Below are positions 45,315 through 53,830 of a stretch of DNA of 64,000 nt, piece by piece. Origin of the DNA: Micromonospora purpureochromogenes (GTDB taxonomy: Bacteria; Actinomycetota; Actinomycetes; Mycobacteriales; Micromonosporaceae). The stretch covers positions 1,240,001-1,304,000 of the forward strand of contig NZ_LT607410.1 in assembly GCF_900091515.1 (NCBI RefSeq). The letters run 5' to 3'. Numbering within the stretch: the first letter of the stretch is position 1; each line of letters begins with the position of its first letter. The notes under the pieces were generated by a model. The model saw nothing but the letters and a program-made list of their open reading frames with translations, had not been told where the DNA came from and searched no databases. The translations under genes and the position numbers were made by a program.

Positions 45315-45980
45315 TCAGCCGAGGTTGGCGAACTGCTGCACCTGACCGATCGTCCCCTCGACGATCAACACGGTGCCCTTGCTGAGCACGGTGTCCGCGG
45401 TGGCGTACCGGAAGCGTTCCTCGGGGAGCTTCGCGCCGACCACCAGCACGCCGTAGCGCTCGGGGGTCAGGTCGCGCAGCGACCGGCCGACCAGGGAGGG
45501 CGGCACCGGCACCTTGGCGATGGCGAAGTCGTCGCCGAACTCGATGAAGTCGAGCATCCGGCTGACGATCAGGTGCGCCACCCGTTCCCCGGTCTCCGCC
45601 TCGGGGAAGATCACGTGGTGGGCGCCGACCGAGGCGAGGATCCTCGCGTGCTTGTCCGAGGTGGCCCGGGCCCAGATCTGCGGCACGCCGATCTCGGTCA
45701 GCGCCAGGACGGTGAGGACGCTCGCGTCCAGCGACACGCCGATCGCCACCACCACCCGCCGGAAGTCGGCCAGGCCCAGTTGGCGCAGCGCGTCCTCCTC
45801 GGTCGCGTCCGCCTGCACCACCCGTTCCAGGTACGGCGCCCAGCGTTGGACCTGTTCGGAGCTCCGGTCAACGGCGAGCACCTCGTGGCCCAGTCGGGTC
45901 AGCGCGCCGGCCAGGTGACAGCCGAACCGGCCCAGCCCGATCACGGCGATGCCACCGTCGCTCGTTCCTCTAGCCGACAA
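45315..45980 (-). CDS. ktrA: KtrA/TrkA-type potassium channel regulatory subunit
   Basis: This 221-residue cytosolic protein has an RCK domain with nucleotide-binding loop IAVIGLGRFGCHLAGALTRL, acidic strand end LAVDRSSEQV and VQADATEEDAL, then a RCK_C domain (FAIAKVPVPPSLVGRSLRDL, GTVLIVEGTIGQVQQFANL). It gates the KtrB channel in response to ATP/ADP or NAD(H). Its start overlaps the end of the ktrB gene by eleven bases, so the two are co-translated. Confidence 0.93.
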   Translation of the reverse strand: MSARGTSDGGIAVIGLGRFGCHLAGALTRLGHEVLAVDRSSEQVQRWAPYLERVVQADATEEDALRQLGLADFRRVVVAIGVSLDASVLTVLALTEIGVPQIWARATSDKHARILASVGAHHVIFPEAETGERVAHLIVSRMLDFIEFGDDFAIAKVPVPPSLVGRSLRDLTPERYGVLVVGAKLPEERFRYATADTVLSKGTVLIVEGTIGQVQQFANLG

Positions 45981-47304
45981 TGGGTTGCTCCTTCGCGTAG
46001 CGGTACAGCCGGCGCCGGGTGTTCAACGCGATCGCCGAACCGAGGGTGAGTGGCCCGACCCGGCCGATGTACATCAGGACGGTCAGCACGTACTGGCCCA
46101 GCTCGGGCAGTTTCGGGGTGAGCCCCACCGACAGGCCGGTGGTGCTGAAGGCGGAGGTCACCTCGAAGAGCGACTCGTTGAACCGGACCCCTTCGGTGAT
46201 CAGGATCAGCCCGACCGTGCCGATGACCACCAGCGCGACGCTGAGCAGCGCCACCGTGAGCGCCTGCCGCTGGCTCGCCCCGACCACCCGCCGCCGGCCC
46301 ACCACGACATCGGGCTCGCCGCGCACCTCGGCCCAGATCACGAAGGCGAGCAGGAAGAACGTGGAGACCTTGATGCCCCCGGCGGTGCTGGCGCTGCCAC
46401 CGCCGATGAACATCAGGGCGATGAGCAGGGGATAGCTCTCCTCGCTCAGCCACTCGATGTTGATCACGTCGAAGCCGCCGGTGCGGCTGAGGGTGATCTG
46501 CGTGAACGCGGCGAGCACCTTGCCGGGCGCGTCGTACGTGCCGATGGTGCGAGGGTTGTTCCACTCGGCGAGCAGCAGGGCGAGGAAGCCGCCCGCCACC
46601 AGCACCACGCTGCCCCAGATGGTCAGCTTGGTGGCGACCGCCCAGCGGGCCGGGCGGCGCCAGTGCCGGGCCGCCTCGAACAGGGCGGGAAAGCCGAGGC
46701 CACCGATGATCGCGCCGATTGCCAGCGGCAGCGCCACCCAGGGATCCCGGGAGAAGGCGAGCAGACCGTCGGAGTAGAGCGTGAAACCTCCGTTGTTGAA
46801 GGCCTGGATCGAATGGAAGGTGCCGAACCAGAGCGCCCGGCCGGGCCGGTAGCCGTAGGTCAACCAGAGCCGCCCGCTGACGACCAGGGTCATCAGCGCC
46901 TCGGTGACCACCACCGTGGTGGCGATGCGCGCCAGCAGCCAGCGGACGTCGCCGACGCCGTACTCGGCCGTCTCGGCCTGGACCAGCAGCCGGTTGCGCA
47001 GCCCGAGCTCCCTGGACACCGCGAGGCTGATCAGGGCCGCGCCGGTGAGGATGCCCAGGCCACCGATCTGGGTGAGCACGGTGATCATCGCCAGCCCGAA
47101 CCCGTTCCAGTAGTTCGGGGTGTCGTTGACGGCCATGCCGGTGACCGACACGGCGGAGGTCGCGGTGAACAGCGCCGTGACCAGCGGGGTGTTGCGCTCC
47201 TCGCTGGTCGCCCAGGGCAGCATCAGCAGGCCGGTGCCGATCGCGATCGCCACCAGGAAGCCGAGCGGCACCAGCCGGACGGGGTGACGAAGGAACCGGC
47301 GCAC
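45970..47304 (-). CDS. ktrB: KtrB/TrkH-type potassium transporter
   Basis: This 444-residue membrane protein has the four-repeat Trk/Ktr/HKT architecture. Filter-like loops are visible in ATSAVSVTGMAVND, QAFNNGGFTLYSD, GGGSASTAGGIKVST and TSAFSTTGLSVGL, each near a pore helix. It imports K+ (perhaps with Na+) under control of the KtrA subunit encoded just after it. Nothing is damaged, and length is normal. The promoter would lie in 47305-47447, shared with the divergent phosphodiesterase gene. Confidence 0.93.
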   Translation of the reverse strand: MRRFLRHPVRLVPLGFLVAIAIGTGLLMLPWATSEERNTPLVTALFTATSAVSVTGMAVNDTPNYWNGFGLAMITVLTQIGGLGILTGAALISLAVSRELGLRNRLLVQAETAEYGVGDVRWLLARIATTVVVTEALMTLVVSGRLWLTYGYRPGRALWFGTFHSIQAFNNGGFTLYSDGLLAFSRDPWVALPLAIGAIIGGLGFPALFEAARHWRRPARWAVATKLTIWGSVVLVAGGFLALLLAEWNNPRTIGTYDAPGKVLAAFTQITLSRTGGFDVINIEWLSEESYPLLIALMFIGGGSASTAGGIKVSTFFLLAFVIWAEVRGEPDVVVGRRRVVGASQRQALTVALLSVALVVIGTVGLILITEGVRFNESLFEVTSAFSTTGLSVGLTPKLPELGQYVLTVLMYIGRVGPLTLGSAIALNTRRRLYRYAKEQPIVG

Positions 47305-47447
47305 CAGACAATCTTCCGGTTCCGGGCATCTGCGGGTCGGTGAATGGCGTATCCCGCAGGGTTCACCGGCTGGTCAGTCGCCGACCAACTGGCGGTCAGC
47401 CCGGACCGGTCTGCTGGGCGGCGACCAATCGACGACAGGAGACGGCG

Positions 47448-48584
47448 TTGCGACGTACCCTTTCCGCCCTCGGCCTGGCCGCCGCCCTGCTCGGGGTGGC
47501 CGTCGCTGTCCCCGGCTCGGCGTCGGCCCGCGAGGACGACACCGACCGCGCGGACCAGGCCGGCCGGGACCGGGCCAGCCACCGGCCCATCGTGATCGGC
47601 CACCGCGGTGCGAGCGGCTACCGCCCCGAGCACACCTTGGAGGCCTACCGGCTGGCGATCCGGATGGGCGCCGACTACATCGAGCCGGACCTGGTCTCGA
47701 CGAAGGACGGCGTGCTGGTCGCCCGGCACGAGAACGAGATCTCGGGTACGACCGATGTGTCGACCCGGCCGGAGTTCGCCGGCCGCAAGGCCACCCGGAC
47801 CATCGATGGCGTCGCCGTCACCGGCTGGTTCACCGAGGACTTCACCCTCGCCGAGCTGAAGACCCTGCGCGCCAAGGAGCGGCTGCCGCAGGTCCGGGTG
47901 GCGAACACCAGCTTCGACGGCCGGTTCGAGGTGCCGACGTTCCAGGAGGTCATCGACCTGGCCCGCACCGAGAGCCGTCAGCGGGGTCGGACCGTCGGCG
48001 TCTACCCGGAGACCAAGCACTCCAGCTACTTCGCCGCCATCGGGCTGCCGCTGGAGGAGCCGCTCGTCGCGGTCCTGCGCAGGAACGGGCTGACCCACCG
48101 GAACGACCCGGTCTTCGTGCAGTCCTTCGAGACCGCCAACCTGCGCAAGCTGGACGCGCTGATCGACGTGCCGCTGGTGCAGCTCCTGGACGCCGCCGGT
48201 CGCCCGTACGACTTCACCGCCGCCGGCGACGCCCGCACCTACGCCGACCTGGCCACCCCGGCGGGGCTGGCGTGGATCGCCGGCTACGCCGACGGTGTCG
48301 GCCTGAACAAGAACCTGATCGTGCCCCGCGACGCCACCGGCAAGCTGCGCGCGCCGACCACGGTCGTCCGGGACGCGCACCGCGAGCGACTGGTGGTGCA
48401 CGCCTGGACCTTCCGCGCCGAGAACCAGTTCCTCCCGGCCGACTTCCGGATCGGTGCCGACCCGAACGCCCGCGGCGACATCACCGCCGAGTACGAGCTC
48501 TTCTACGGCCTCGGCCTGGACGGCGTCTTCGCCGACCAGCCCGACACCGCGGTCGCCGCCCGCGCCGGCCTCGCCGAGCGCTGA
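47448..48584 (+). CDS. Secreted glycerophosphodiester phosphodiesterase
   Basis: This 378-residue protein has a signal peptide (LSALGLAAALLGVAVAVPG, cut after ASA). Its GDPD barrel shows the catalytic His in VIGHRGASGYRPEHTLEAY, the metal ligands ADYIEPDLVSTKDGVLVA and the second His in RHENEISGTTDV. It hydrolyses glycerophosphodiesters from lipids or teichoic acids outside the cell. The TTG at 47448 is chosen because AGGAG lies six bases upstream and the signal peptide begins there; earlier in-frame starts would add an unlikely N-terminus. A terminator follows. Confidence 0.9.
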   Translation: MRRTLSALGLAAALLGVAVAVPGSASAREDDTDRADQAGRDRASHRPIVIGHRGASGYRPEHTLEAYRLAIRMGADYIEPDLVSTKDGVLVARHENEISGTTDVSTRPEFAGRKATRTIDGVAVTGWFTEDFTLAELKTLRAKERLPQVRVANTSFDGRFEVPTFQEVIDLARTESRQRGRTVGVYPETKHSSYFAAIGLPLEEPLVAVLRRNGLTHRNDPVFVQSFETANLRKLDALIDVPLVQLLDAAGRPYDFTAAGDARTYADLATPAGLAWIAGYADGVGLNKNLIVPRDATGKLRAPTTVVRDAHRERLVVHAWTFRAENQFLPADFRIGADPNARGDITAEYELFYGLGLDGVFADQPDTAVAARAGLAER

Positions 48585-48681
48585 CCGCCACCGCTGCCGC
48601 ACCCCGACCGAAGCGCCGCCGCGAGCCGCGCCCACCGAGACGGCTCGCGGTGGCGGAAGGTCCCCATCGGGTACGCGAAAA

Positions 48682-48710
48682 GGGGGTGTCCGGTCCAGTC
48701 GGGCACCCCC
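48682..48710 (+). terminator. Terminator after the phosphodiesterase gene
   Basis: A ten-pair stem (48682-48691 with 48701-48710, one G-U pair) has a nine-base loop and is followed by GTTT. It is 97 bases after the stop, on the plus strand. Confidence 0.7.
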
Positions 48711-48820
48711 GTTTCGGCGGAACGGAGCCGAGCGGGGCCGGGCTCTCCGAGCGGAGCCTGATGACCTGGGCCGAGCCGCAGTCGCTGCGGGGAGTCAGGT
48801 GGTGTCATGCGGCCCTTTAG

Positions 48821-48997
48821 AGCTGATGACGTAAACGAATCAGCCCTGTCGGGGCGGATGCCGCGGCGGGCGGAGCTTGCGCTCCATGCTGGAAGTGGTG
48901 CTGTCGCTCGGCCGCAGCGGGCCACTACCAGGCGGACGAGCACGATCTGTGGGATGGCGCGCGGCATCGAATCGCTGAGTCGTTTACGACATCAGCT
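48821..48997. mobile_element. Possible mini inverted-repeat element (about 177 bases)
   Basis: A 24-base sequence (48821-48844) recurs as reverse complement at 48974-48997 with two mismatches. The core is AGCTGATG-N-CGTAAACGA. The 129 bases between hold no gene. No clear target duplication is seen, so either it is old or it is not a transposon. The rest of 48585-49014 has no gene besides the terminator. Confidence 0.45.
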
Positions 48998-49014
48998 CGG
49001 AAGGCTTAGAACCC

Positions 49015-49245
49015 CTACTGCGCCGGGCGCTCCGCGACGTAAGTGCCACGGCCGGGCTGACCGATGATCAGTTCACGGTCGTGCAGCAGTGAGAGGGCGC
49101 GGTACACCGTGCCGGTGCTGACGTCGTAGATCTTGGCAAGTTCGCTGGTAGACGGGAGCTTGTCGCCCGGCTTCAGTTCGCCGCTCTTGATCTTGCCGGC
49201 GATCTCGTCGACTATGCGCCGGAATGATGGCTGTGCAGTGGGCAT
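49015..49245 (-). CDS. Minimal GntR-family regulator
   Basis: This 76-residue protein is only a GntR winged helix (RRIVDEIAGKIKSGELKPG, KLPSTSELAKIYDVSTGTV, IIGQPGRGTYVAERPAQ). The C-terminal effector domain of ordinary GntR regulators is missing. Bare GntR wHTH proteins of this kind occur on actinobacterial plasmids and integrative elements. The ATG 49245 is preceded on the mRNA by a leader holding paired repeats (49286-49360), which are good candidates for its own operator. Lower GC than its surroundings suggests transfer. Confidence 0.8.
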   Translation of the reverse strand: MPTAQPSFRRIVDEIAGKIKSGELKPGDKLPSTSELAKIYDVSTGTVYRALSLLHDRELIIGQPGRGTYVAERPAQ

Positions 49246-49253
49246 GGTGAGGA

Positions 49254-49393
49254 CTCCGGTTGGTTCGGCAGGTCCGATCATGCCTGACTTGCTTGAGTAA
49301 CTGCAATAAGTAGAGCTGACGTAACCGTGTGGGGTCGACTTGCTGTAACTGCTGTAGTAGGTTGCTGGATGTCCGGCTCCGGTTGGTTCGGCA
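49254..49393. promoter_or_regulatory. Repeat-rich leader of the small GntR gene
   Basis: Two exact 17-base copies of CTCCGGTTGGTTCGGCA (49254-49270 and 49377-49393) flank two related boxes (49286-49313 and 49337-49360). Both boxes start GACTTGCT and share TAACTGC and AGTAG. The boxes could be GntR operators, and the outer repeats suggest a duplication or insertion. The rest of 49246-49558 shows no gene. Confidence 0.55.
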
Positions 49394-49558
49394 AACCCTG
49401 GGGGCGGACACCCAAGGTTGGCTCCGGGGTCGTACCGCCGAGGAGGGCTGCGGTCGCGGGGCCGGCGGCCCGGTCCGCGTCCCCTATCGGTGGACCGGGC
49501 CGCCTTCCAGCGCGACGACCCGCGATGACGCGATGACGCGACGACCGGAAGGTGGCTC

Positions 49559-49933
49559 ATGCGCAACGTGCTCTCCCTGTTCCGCCGCGCCTCGCGGCGC
49601 CACCCGCACCGTCCGCCGAACGCCGGCTGGTACCGCTCGGAGTCGTGCCGGCCGCTGACCGCGGGACAGATCCGCGAGCAGCAGTTCCATCAGGTACGAC
49701 GCGGACTCGACCCGGTCGAGGTGCACGCGTTCCTCCATCGGGTCGCCGCTGAGCTGGCCAACGCTCGGCGGGACCTGGCGCTGACCACCGAGAAGAACGT
49801 GGTCGCCACCGACCTGCCCGCCGCGCTGCGCCTCGCCCGTGCGATCACCCGGGCGCTCGGCTTTCTGCCCGGAGTGGACGGCGGTGGCACCACCGTGTCG
49901 GCCGAGGACGCGCAGGCCGTACGCCCGCGCTGA
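49559..49933 (+). CDS. Small DivIVA-domain protein
   Basis: This 124-residue protein has a basic N-terminus (SLFRRASRRHPHR) and a DivIVA-type repeat, LTAGQIREQQFHQVRRGLDP and VEVHAFLHRVAAELANARRD, at about residues 32-75. DivIVA-like proteins bind curved membranes and organise polar growth in actinobacteria. This one is short and lacks the long coiled coil, so it is a minor paralogue of unknown role. GGAAGG lies six bases before the ATG. Confidence 0.8.
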   Translation: MRNVLSLFRRASRRHPHRPPNAGWYRSESCRPLTAGQIREQQFHQVRRGLDPVEVHAFLHRVAAELANARRDLALTTEKNVVATDLPAALRLARAITRALGFLPGVDGGGTTVSAEDAQAVRPR

Positions 49934-50265
49934 CACCCGTGGTGTTCCACCGGTGAACCGTGGCGGCCGTGTGGGGAGGAGCGGACCGCGCGAGTGGCGG
50001 CGAACGCGGCGAGCGACAGCGGAGGGCGGGCGGAATGAGAAACGGCCGGAGATGCCGGGGGCGATGGCGGGACGCGACACAGGGGCGGGCCGGGTGGTGG
50101 CGGTACAAGCCACCACGAAGCGGGAGGTAACTTTCACCCGACCGCCGATTGTTACGGTCGGCCACCCCGTCCGCATCACTTGTGTGCCGGGGCCACATAG
50201 CCCGTGGGTGACGTCACTTCTAGCGTGAGCCGACAACATGCTTCCTGTCCTCACCTGGAGTCGCG
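49934..50265. other. Leader before the branched-chain amino acid operon
   Basis: No gene is seen. The region ends with a CCTGGAG ribosome site before the binding-protein ATG. It contains a short inverted repeat, CCGACCG (50138-50144) with CGGTCGG (50155-50161), that may be an operator or leader hairpin. The operon promoter should lie here. Confidence 0.5.
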
Positions 50266-51471
50266 ATGACGGTCCGGCACACGCGGCGGGCGTTCCTCTC
50301 CGCCGCCACGATGATGGCCGCGGCGCTCGCCGCCACGGCCTGCGGCAGCCCGCAGGACACCGCCTCGGGTGGCGGTGACTCCGCCGCCCCGGTCAAGGTC
50401 GGCCTGGTGTACTCCCAGTCGGGTGCGCTGGCCAGCTACGGCAAGCAGTACATCGAGGGGTTCAAGGCCGGCCTCGACTACGCCACCAAGGGCACCGGCA
50501 AGGTCGGTGACCGCAAGATCGAGCTCACCGAGGTCGACGACGCCGGCGACCCGGCCAAGGCGGTCTCCGCCGCCAAGGACCTGATCGGCAAGGGTACGAA
50601 GATCGTTGCCGGTTCCACCGCGTCCGGCGTCGCGCTGCAGGTCGCCCCGATCGCCGCCCAGAACAAGGTGCTGTTCATCTCCGGTCCGGCCGCCACCGAC
50701 GCGCTCACCGGCGCGAACAAGTACACGTTCCGCTCGGGCCGGCAGTCGTACCAGGACGTGGTGACCGCCAAGTCGTTCATCGGCGACCCGGCCGGCAAGA
50801 AGGTCGTCGTCTTCGCGCAGGACGGCGCCTTCGGCGACGCCAACGAGGCCGCCGTCAAGGCCGTCATCGGCGGCGCCGGTGCCAGCGTCAGCAGCGTCCG
50901 CGCCCCGGCCAACGCCTCCGAGTTCACCCCGTTCGCCAGCCAGATCAAGGCCGCCAAGCCGGACCTGCTCTTCGTCGCCTGGGCCGGCACCACCGCCCCG
51001 GCCATGTGGCAGACCCTCGACCAGCAGGGCGTGCTGAGCTCGACCACGGTCGTCACCGGCCTGGACATTCGCGCCTCCTGGCCGACCTTCGGCGCCGCGG
51101 GCAGCAAGATCTCCTTCCTGTCGCACTACTTCGACGGGGCCAGCGACACCGAGGCCGCGAAGGCCGCCAAGGCGAAGATCCCCGGCGGGACCATCGACCT
51201 GTTCCACCCGGACGGCTTCGCCGCCGCGCAGATGGTCGTCCGCGCCGTGCAGGAGGGGGGCGACGACGTCGACAAGATGGTCAAGGCCCTCGAAGGCTGG
51301 ACGTTCGACGGGGTGAAGGGGTCGATGACCATCCGCGCCGGCGACCACGCGCTGCTCCAGCCGATGTACCAGGCCAAGCTCTCCGGCAGCGGCACCGCGT
51401 TCACCGCCGCCGCCCAGAAGAGCCTGACCGGTGACGAGACCGCGCCGCCGGTCACCCAGATGAAGGGCTGA
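50266..51471 (+). CDS. livK: Branched-chain amino acid binding lipoprotein
   Basis: This 401-residue lipoprotein has a Tat-like start (HTRRAFLSAATMMAAALAAT, lipobox cysteine near residue 26) and the type 1 periplasmic-binding fold of LivJ/LivK (KVGLVYSQSGALASYGKQYI, ATDALTGANKYTFRSGRQSY, VVFAQDGAFGDANEAAVKAV). It captures leucine-type amino acids or other small amides and leads the five-gene importer. A GGAG ribosome site sits before the ATG. Confidence 0.93.
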   Translation: MTVRHTRRAFLSAATMMAAALAATACGSPQDTASGGGDSAAPVKVGLVYSQSGALASYGKQYIEGFKAGLDYATKGTGKVGDRKIELTEVDDAGDPAKAVSAAKDLIGKGTKIVAGSTASGVALQVAPIAAQNKVLFISGPAATDALTGANKYTFRSGRQSYQDVVTAKSFIGDPAGKKVVVFAQDGAFGDANEAAVKAVIGGAGASVSSVRAPANASEFTPFASQIKAAKPDLLFVAWAGTTAPAMWQTLDQQGVLSSTTVVTGLDIRASWPTFGAAGSKISFLSHYFDGASDTEAAKAAKAKIPGGTIDLFHPDGFAAAQMVVRAVQEGGDDVDKMVKALEGWTFDGVKGSMTIRAGDHALLQPMYQAKLSGSGTAFTAAAQKSLTGDETAPPVTQMKG

Positions 51472-51474
51472 ACC

Positions 51475-52218
51475 GTGCTCGCCACCCGCGGTCTGACCTG
51501 GCGGATCGGAGAGGTCGCCATCGTCGACAGCGTCTACCTCGACCTGGCGCCCGGGGAGTTCCTGGGCGTGATCGGGCCGAACGGCGCCGGCAAGACCTCC
51601 CTGTTCAACCTGATCACCGGCCTGCGCCGGCCCACCGAGGGTCGGATCCTGCTGGACGGGGAGGACGTCACCGCCCTCCCCCCGCACCGGCGGGCCCGCC
51701 TCGGGCTGGGACGCACCTTCCAGGCGTCCTCGGTCTTCGGCTCGCTCACCGTCCGGGAGAACGTCCGGCTCGCGGTGCAGGCGTACCGCGGGGGCTCGAT
51801 GAAGCTGTGGCGGCGGGCGGCGGCCGACCGGGAGGTGGCCGCCGCCGCCGACGCGGCGCTCGACCGCGTCGGCCTGCACCACCGGGGCGCGGCGCTCGCC
51901 GGCACCCTCGCCCACGGCGAGAAGCGCAAGCTGGAGATCGCCCTGCTGCTCGCCGGGGAGCCCCGGGTGATGCTGCTGGACGAGCCGATGGCCGGCGTCA
52001 GCGCCGAGGACGTGCCCGAGCTGGTCGCGGTGATCAAGTCGCTGACCGGCGACAGCGGTCGGGCGGTGCTGATGGTCGAACACCACATGGACGTGATCCT
52101 GGAACTCGCCGACCGGATCGCCGTGATGCACCACGGCGCGCTGCTGGCCTGCGACACCCCGGACACGGTGATGGCCAACGCCACCGTCCAGGAGGCGTAC
52201 CTGGGGGAATCGCTATGA
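51475..52218 (+). CDS. livG: Branched-chain amino acid ABC transporter ATPase 1
   Basis: This 247-residue ATPase has Walker A VIGPNGAGKTSLFNLITGL, a LivG-type signature region (GTLAHGEKRKLEIALLLAGE, in place of the usual LSGGQ), Walker B VMLLDEPMAGV and switch His in EHHMDVIL. It powers import with LivF. The GTG start follows the livK stop by three bases, and the stop overlaps livF (ATGA). Confidence 0.94.
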   Translation: MLATRGLTWRIGEVAIVDSVYLDLAPGEFLGVIGPNGAGKTSLFNLITGLRRPTEGRILLDGEDVTALPPHRRARLGLGRTFQASSVFGSLTVRENVRLAVQAYRGGSMKLWRRAAADREVAAAADAALDRVGLHHRGAALAGTLAHGEKRKLEIALLLAGEPRVMLLDEPMAGVSAEDVPELVAVIKSLTGDSGRAVLMVEHHMDVILELADRIAVMHHGALLACDTPDTVMANATVQEAYLGESL

Positions 52219-52943
52219 CCGAGCCCGTTCTCAGCGTGGAGGACCTGTCCGTGCGGATCGCCGGGCTGCACATCCTCCAGGGCGTGTCGTTCACGGTCGC
52301 GCCGACCGGCGTCACCGTGCTGCTCGGGCGCAACGGCGTCGGCAAGACCACCACGCTGCGCGCGATCGTCGGCCTGACGCCGCGCAACGGCGAGGTCCGG
52401 GGCGCCATCCGGATGGGCGCGCAGAGCCTGCTCGCCCGCCCCACCCACCGGCTGGTCCGCGGTGGGCTGGGCTACGTGCCGGAGGACCGCTGCGTCTTCG
52501 CCGGCCTGACCGTCGCGGAAAACCTGCGGCTGGCCGAGCGGCGGGGGACCATCCCTGCGTACGACAAGGTCTTCGCGCTCTTCCCGGAGCTGGACCGGCG
52601 CGGACGGCAACGGGCCGGCTCGCTCTCCGGCGGGCAGCAGCAGATGCTCGCCATCGGCCGGGTGCTGCTCAACGACAACCGGCTGCTGCTGGTCGACGAG
52701 CCGACCAAGGGGTTGGCGCCGAAGGTGGTGACTGAGGTGGCCGAGGTGCTGGAACGGGTGGCCGAGTCCGTGCCGGTGCTGCTGGTCGAGCAGAACCTGG
52801 CCGTGGTCCGGCGGCTGGCCCGGGACGCGGTGGTCCTCGCCGCCGGCCGGGTGGCCTGGGCCGGCAACGCCCAGGAACTGCTGCTGGAGACCGGACTGAC
52901 CAAGTCGCTGCTCGGGGTCGGCTCGGCGGAGGTGCACTCGTGA
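52215..52943 (+). CDS. livF: Branched-chain amino acid ABC transporter ATPase 2
   Basis: This 242-residue ATPase has Walker A LLGRNGVGKTTTLRAIVGL, signature SLSGGQQQMLAIGRVL, Walker B LLLVDEPTKGLAPK and switch region VLLVEQNLAVVRRL. It is the second cassette of the Liv pair. It overlaps livG and livH by four bases on each side. Confidence 0.94.
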   Translation: MTEPVLSVEDLSVRIAGLHILQGVSFTVAPTGVTVLLGRNGVGKTTTLRAIVGLTPRNGEVRGAIRMGAQSLLARPTHRLVRGGLGYVPEDRCVFAGLTVAENLRLAERRGTIPAYDKVFALFPELDRRGRQRAGSLSGGQQQMLAIGRVLLNDNRLLLVDEPTKGLAPKVVTEVAEVLERVAESVPVLLVEQNLAVVRRLARDAVVLAAGRVAWAGNAQELLLETGLTKSLLGVGSAEVHS

Positions 52944-53830
52944 ACACCGTGATCCTGCTGGCGCTGACCGGGCTCGGCCTGGCGGCGCTCTACTTCCTGG
53001 TCGCCTCCGGGCTCTCCCTGGTCTTCGGCCTGGCCGATGTGCTCAACTTCGCGCACGGGCTCTTCCTCGGCGTCGGCGCGTACGCGACCTGGTGGGCCGC
53101 GGGCAACCTGCCCGGCGCCGGCTCCGACGGGTTCGGCTTCGTGGTGGCTGTCGCCTTCGGGGTGCTCGCCGGTGCCCTCGTCGCGGTGCTGGTGGAGCTG
53201 GTGCTGATCCGGCCGCTCTACTCGCGGACCATCGAGCAGGTGCTGGTCACCGTCGGCCTGTCGCTGGCCGGGGTGGCGCTGCTCCAGGCGACCTGGGGCG
53301 CCGACGCCCGCCCGTTCCCGCGTCCCGAGTGGACCCGTCAGGTGACCTCGATCCTCGGCGCGAACGTGCCCAACGGCGGGCTGCTGCTGATCGTCACGGC
53401 GGTGCTGGTGCTCGGCGCGCTGCTCGCCTTCCTCCGCTGGACCCGCTACGGCCTGGTGATCCGGGCCGGGGTGGAGAACCGGGAGATGGTGACCGCGCTC
53501 GGGATCGACGTCCGCAAGGCGTTCACCCTGGTCTTCGCGATCGGCGGGGCCGCCGCCGCGCTGGCCGGCGCGCTCGGCAGCGTCTACTTCGGCACCGTCT
53601 CGCCCGGCCAGGGCGGCTCGCTGCTGATCTTCGCGTTCATCGTGGTGGTGATCGGCGGGATGGGCTCGGTGGTCGGGTCCGCGTACGCCGCGGTCGCGGT
53701 GGGGCTGCTGCAACAGTTCGTCAACTACTACGGCGAGTCCGGACTGGGCGACATCTGCGTGGTCGGGCTGCTCGCCGTGGTGCTGCTGCTGCGTCCGCAG
53801 GGCTTCGCCGGAAAGGTGGCAACGGCATGA
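52940..53830 (+). CDS. livH: Branched-chain amino acid ABC transporter permease 1
   Basis: This 296-residue membrane protein has about eight helices and the LivH signatures LSLVFGLADVLNFAHGLFL near the start and VIRAGVENREMVTALGIDVR near residue 175. It forms the channel together with LivM. The GTG start overlaps the livF stop. Confidence 0.94.
   Translation: MNTVILLALTGLGLAALYFLVASGLSLVFGLADVLNFAHGLFLGVGAYATWWAAGNLPGAGSDGFGFVVAVAFGVLAGALVAVLVELVLIRPLYSRTIEQVLVTVGLSLAGVALLQATWGADARPFPRPEWTRQVTSILGANVPNGGLLLIVTAVLVLGALLAFLRWTRYGLVIRAGVENREMVTALGIDVRKAFTLVFAIGGAAAALAGALGSVYFGTVSPGQGGSLLIFAFIVVVIGGMGSVVGSAYAAVAVGLLQQFVNYYGESGLGDICVVGLLAVVLLLRPQGFAGKVATA

Noticed and set aside
50138..50161. Riboswitch or attenuator before the liv operon
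   Set aside because: Only a seven-base hairpin is seen and no known riboswitch core matches.
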